A stretch of 14,015 nucleotides of DNA from an uncultured Clostridia bacterium (GTDB lineage Bacteria; Bacillota; Clostridia; Christensenellales; UBA1242): NCBI GenBank assembly GCA_947626155.1, contig CANQRC010000026.1, positions 1-14,015 on the forward strand, read 5' to 3'. The notes beneath the pieces are model-generated. The model made no database searches and was not told the DNA's origin. It saw only the letters and a program-made list of their open reading frames with translations. A program made the translations under genes and the position numbers. Shown here piece by piece: positions 12,660 to 14,015 of the stretch (positions are counted from its first letter, which is position 1; every line of letters starts with the position of its first letter).

Positions 12660-13772
12660 TTATCTTATCCTATCAATTGATTTATTCATTTTTCTACTTG
12701 CAGCCTTCTGCTCTCTTGCTGCCTCTCTGCGTTCTTTCACATCTTTTCTTGCTTGAACTTTTGCTTCTTTGCATCTTGTCATAACTTTCACCACATCACC
12801 CTGAACCTCTTCGCGCTCAGTCTCTGTCGTGCAAGCCTTTGCTTTTTCTTTCAAACCGCTTCTCACAATTGCAAGGCACTTTTTGAGGCCAGTCTTATAT
12901 TCTTTTTCAAAAAGTCGTGTAGGTAATTCCAAAAACCATTTTGGATCATCAAAAAGTTTTTGTTGAAGCTCTGGAATTTTGTCAATCTTACATAAAGCCG
13001 AACAAAGATATATAGAGCCGTCGGCATAAGTTTTATAAGGAGCTCCTATGAAATGAATATCCTCTACACTTGATTCCTTTCCATAAAAATCAACACTAAT
13101 AGCACCATTTTTTCCTACTCCAACAAGACAAAAACTATCGCCAAACTTTTCAAGCTCAAGAGTTTTATCGTTATACTTTAAAGGATTATCAACCTTTGCA
13201 CACCCCAAAGAACCATTTCTAGTAACAACTAACAAATTATCAAAAACCTCATAATTATCAGACGACTTAATTGGAATAATCGAGTAGCCTGATAGGATCC
13301 CACTCTTTATAATCGGAGCGACCAGCAACTTGTTGCCGTAATCAAGATCTAATAAAAGGCATCCATTATCTCTTAAGCTTTTCTCTTTAGGAACATCAAT
13401 ACGGTTTAAAACATCTCCTTGATGCAAGAATTTCCTAGCAAAAGACTCTACATATTCTTGTGGGACTGTGTCAATTTTTATTCTTCCATGTTCAATATCA
13501 GACGCTAGAAATATTTTCTCGACTTCTAAATTTCTTAAAAGTGATTCCGGTCCTAACGTGAGCCTGGAGAGATACAATATCGAGTCTTTTGCAGTGTCAG
13601 ACCATTTATTATTGTTCAGCAAATATTGCCTAAACCACTTTCCAAACGCTTCAGGATCGTCTTTAAGTTCTCCCGCTTTTTGTATGATTTCTAGCATTGC
13701 CTCTGCCACTTTAGGGTCTTTCAATCTTTGTTGAATTTCTTGTTTAAATTCTTGTACTAATTTTTCATCCAT
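12660..13772 (-). CDS. Unrecognised 370-residue protein with basic helical C-terminus
   Basis: I do not recognise this protein. Residues 1-90 look helical (EFKQEIQQRLKDPKVAEAML, FGKWFRQYLLNNNKWSDTA). About 125-270 is rich in beta strands (NGCLLLDLDYGNKLLVAPII, GYSIIPIKSSDNYEVFDNLL, DSFCLVGVGKNGAISVDFYG). About 285-370 is a long charged helical region ending in a strongly basic tail (ARKDVKERREAAREQKAASR, KMNKSIDRIR). There is no signal peptide or membrane segment, so it is probably cytosolic. The ATG at 13772 follows AAAGGAGAGG, and a near-consensus promoter lies just upstream. The gene is followed, with the stop inside the next ribosome binding site, by a 28-residue acidic ORF. It lies between repeats and the end of a 16S gene, a plausible accessory spot. 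The basic tail may bind nucleic acid or the small acidic protein. Neither is shown. Confidence 0.85.
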   Translation of the reverse strand: MDEKLVQEFKQEIQQRLKDPKVAEAMLEIIQKAGELKDDPEAFGKWFRQYLLNNNKWSDTAKDSILYLSRLTLGPESLLRNLEVEKIFLASDIEHGRIKIDTVPQEYVESFARKFLHQGDVLNRIDVPKEKSLRDNGCLLLDLDYGNKLLVAPIIKSGILSGYSIIPIKSSDNYEVFDNLLVVTRNGSLGCAKVDNPLKYNDKTLELEKFGDSFCLVGVGKNGAISVDFYGKESSVEDIHFIGAPYKTYADGSIYLCSALCKIDKIPELQQKLFDDPKWFLELPTRLFEKEYKTGLKKCLAIVRSGLKEKAKACTTETEREEVQGDVVKVMTRCKEAKVQARKDVKERREAAREQKAASRKMNKSIDRIR

Positions 13773-13798
13773 CTTTTCCTCTCCTTTTAATTGACCTC

Positions 13799-13826
13799 AT
13801 TGTAACACGGGGGGGGGATTTGTCAA
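13799..13826 (-). promoter_or_regulatory. Near-consensus promoter with a C9 homopolymer in the spacer
   Basis: On the minus strand a perfect TTGACA (13821-13826) and TACAAT (13799-13804) are separated by 16 bases. That spacer contains nine consecutive C residues (G9 on the plus strand, 13809-13817). Slippage in the tract would change the spacer to 15, 17 or 18 bases and so change promoter strength, with 17 being the preferred length. The transcript starts within about 20 bases of the ribosome binding site of the 370-residue gene. Confidence 0.85.
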
Positions 13827-13837
13827 TACTTTTTGCG

Positions 13838-13880
13838 AAAAAAATAAAAAAGCAGAGACGTTACATCCCTGCTTTTTTTT
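13838..13880 (-). terminator. Bidirectional intrinsic terminator after the 16S gene
   Basis: AGCAGAGA (13851-13858) pairs with TCCCTGCT (13866-13873) with one mismatch. The stem is flanked by runs of A on the left (13838-13850) and eight T on the right (13873-13880). In the minus direction it ends the 16S transcript about 90 bases past the mature 3' end. It could equally stop plus-strand transcription. Confidence 0.8.
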
Positions 13881-13967
13881 ACAATAAATAGTTTAAAGTT
13901 TAGTTATTTGTTTTGGTCTTAATATTTCTTGAGAACTCTCGCTCTCTCAATCGACTTGTCACTCTTT

Positions 13968-14015
13968 AAAAGGAGGTGATCCAGCGGCACCTTCCGATAC
14001 CGCTACCTTGTTATG
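13968..14015 (-). rRNA. 16S ribosomal RNA, 3' end (partial, cut by window edge)
   Basis: The last 48 bases are the reverse complement of a 16S 3' terminus: CATAACAAGGTAGC, then GTATCGGAAGGTGCCGC, then TGGATCACCTCCTTT with the anti-Shine-Dalgarno CCTCC. The helix 45 stem reads AGCGG/CCGCT instead of the common AGCCG/CGGCT, a paired C-to-G and G-to-C change that keeps base pairing. This indicates a functional molecule. The GGAA loop that carries the dimethylated adenines is intact. The exact mature end near 13968 is estimated. Downstream there is a short spacer with a TTGAGA...TCTCAA hairpin and then a terminator, but no tRNA or 23S gene. Confidence 0.95.

Overview
The window looks like a chromosomal segment of an AT-rich Gram-positive-type bacterium (Bacillota, probably an uncultured Clostridia-like lineage). 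Three things suggest this: strong AGGAGG-type ribosome binding sites, a 16S 3' end (minus strand) close to the Bacillus/Clostridium consensus, and a YkvI-type membrane protein, BhlA-type holin and Clostridia-type secreted domain. TAA and TGA act as ordinary stops and there is no sign of recoding. The taxonomic placement is inference.

Layout. (1) 1-822, minus strand: the 5' part of polA (DNA polymerase I, 5' nuclease domain) preceded by a 106-residue membrane protein, with a good promoter at 794-822. (2) 842-8027, minus strand: a compact phage-derived operon. In transcription order it holds a possible small-terminase-like protein, a zinc-finger-like protein, a portal gene split in two, a scaffold, an HK97-fold major capsid protein, two connector-type small genes, a beta-propeller-like tail protein and two holin-like proteins, and it ends in an intrinsic terminator. 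No large terminase, integrase, repressor, replication gene, tail fibre or endolysin lies in the window, so this is either a remnant or a domesticated particle cassette. (3) 8148-9705, plus strand: ATPase and permease of a NitT/TauT-type ABC importer, without a binding protein. (4) 9712-9956 and 12320-12494: clusters of interspersed GTCATTCTG...AAGAATCTCA repeats bracketing an accessory stretch. (5) Between them: a YkvI-like transporter (minus) divergent from a secreted Cys/His-domain protein (plus), then a Nudix hydrolase with its own clear promoter. (6) 12503-13826, minus strand: an unrecognised 370-residue protein and a 28-residue acidic small ORF, coupled through a stop codon that overlaps the ribosome binding site. 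They are driven by a near-consensus promoter whose spacer holds nine consecutive C residues, a classic arrangement for phase variation. (7) 13838-14015, minus strand: the 3' end of a 16S rRNA gene followed within about 130 bases by an intrinsic terminator, with no 23S gene. The 16S gene therefore appears to be unlinked.

The signals most worth following are the motor-less capsid cassette with its split portal, the phase-variable-looking promoter of the unknown two-gene operon, and the unlinked 16S gene with a compensatory change in helix 45.
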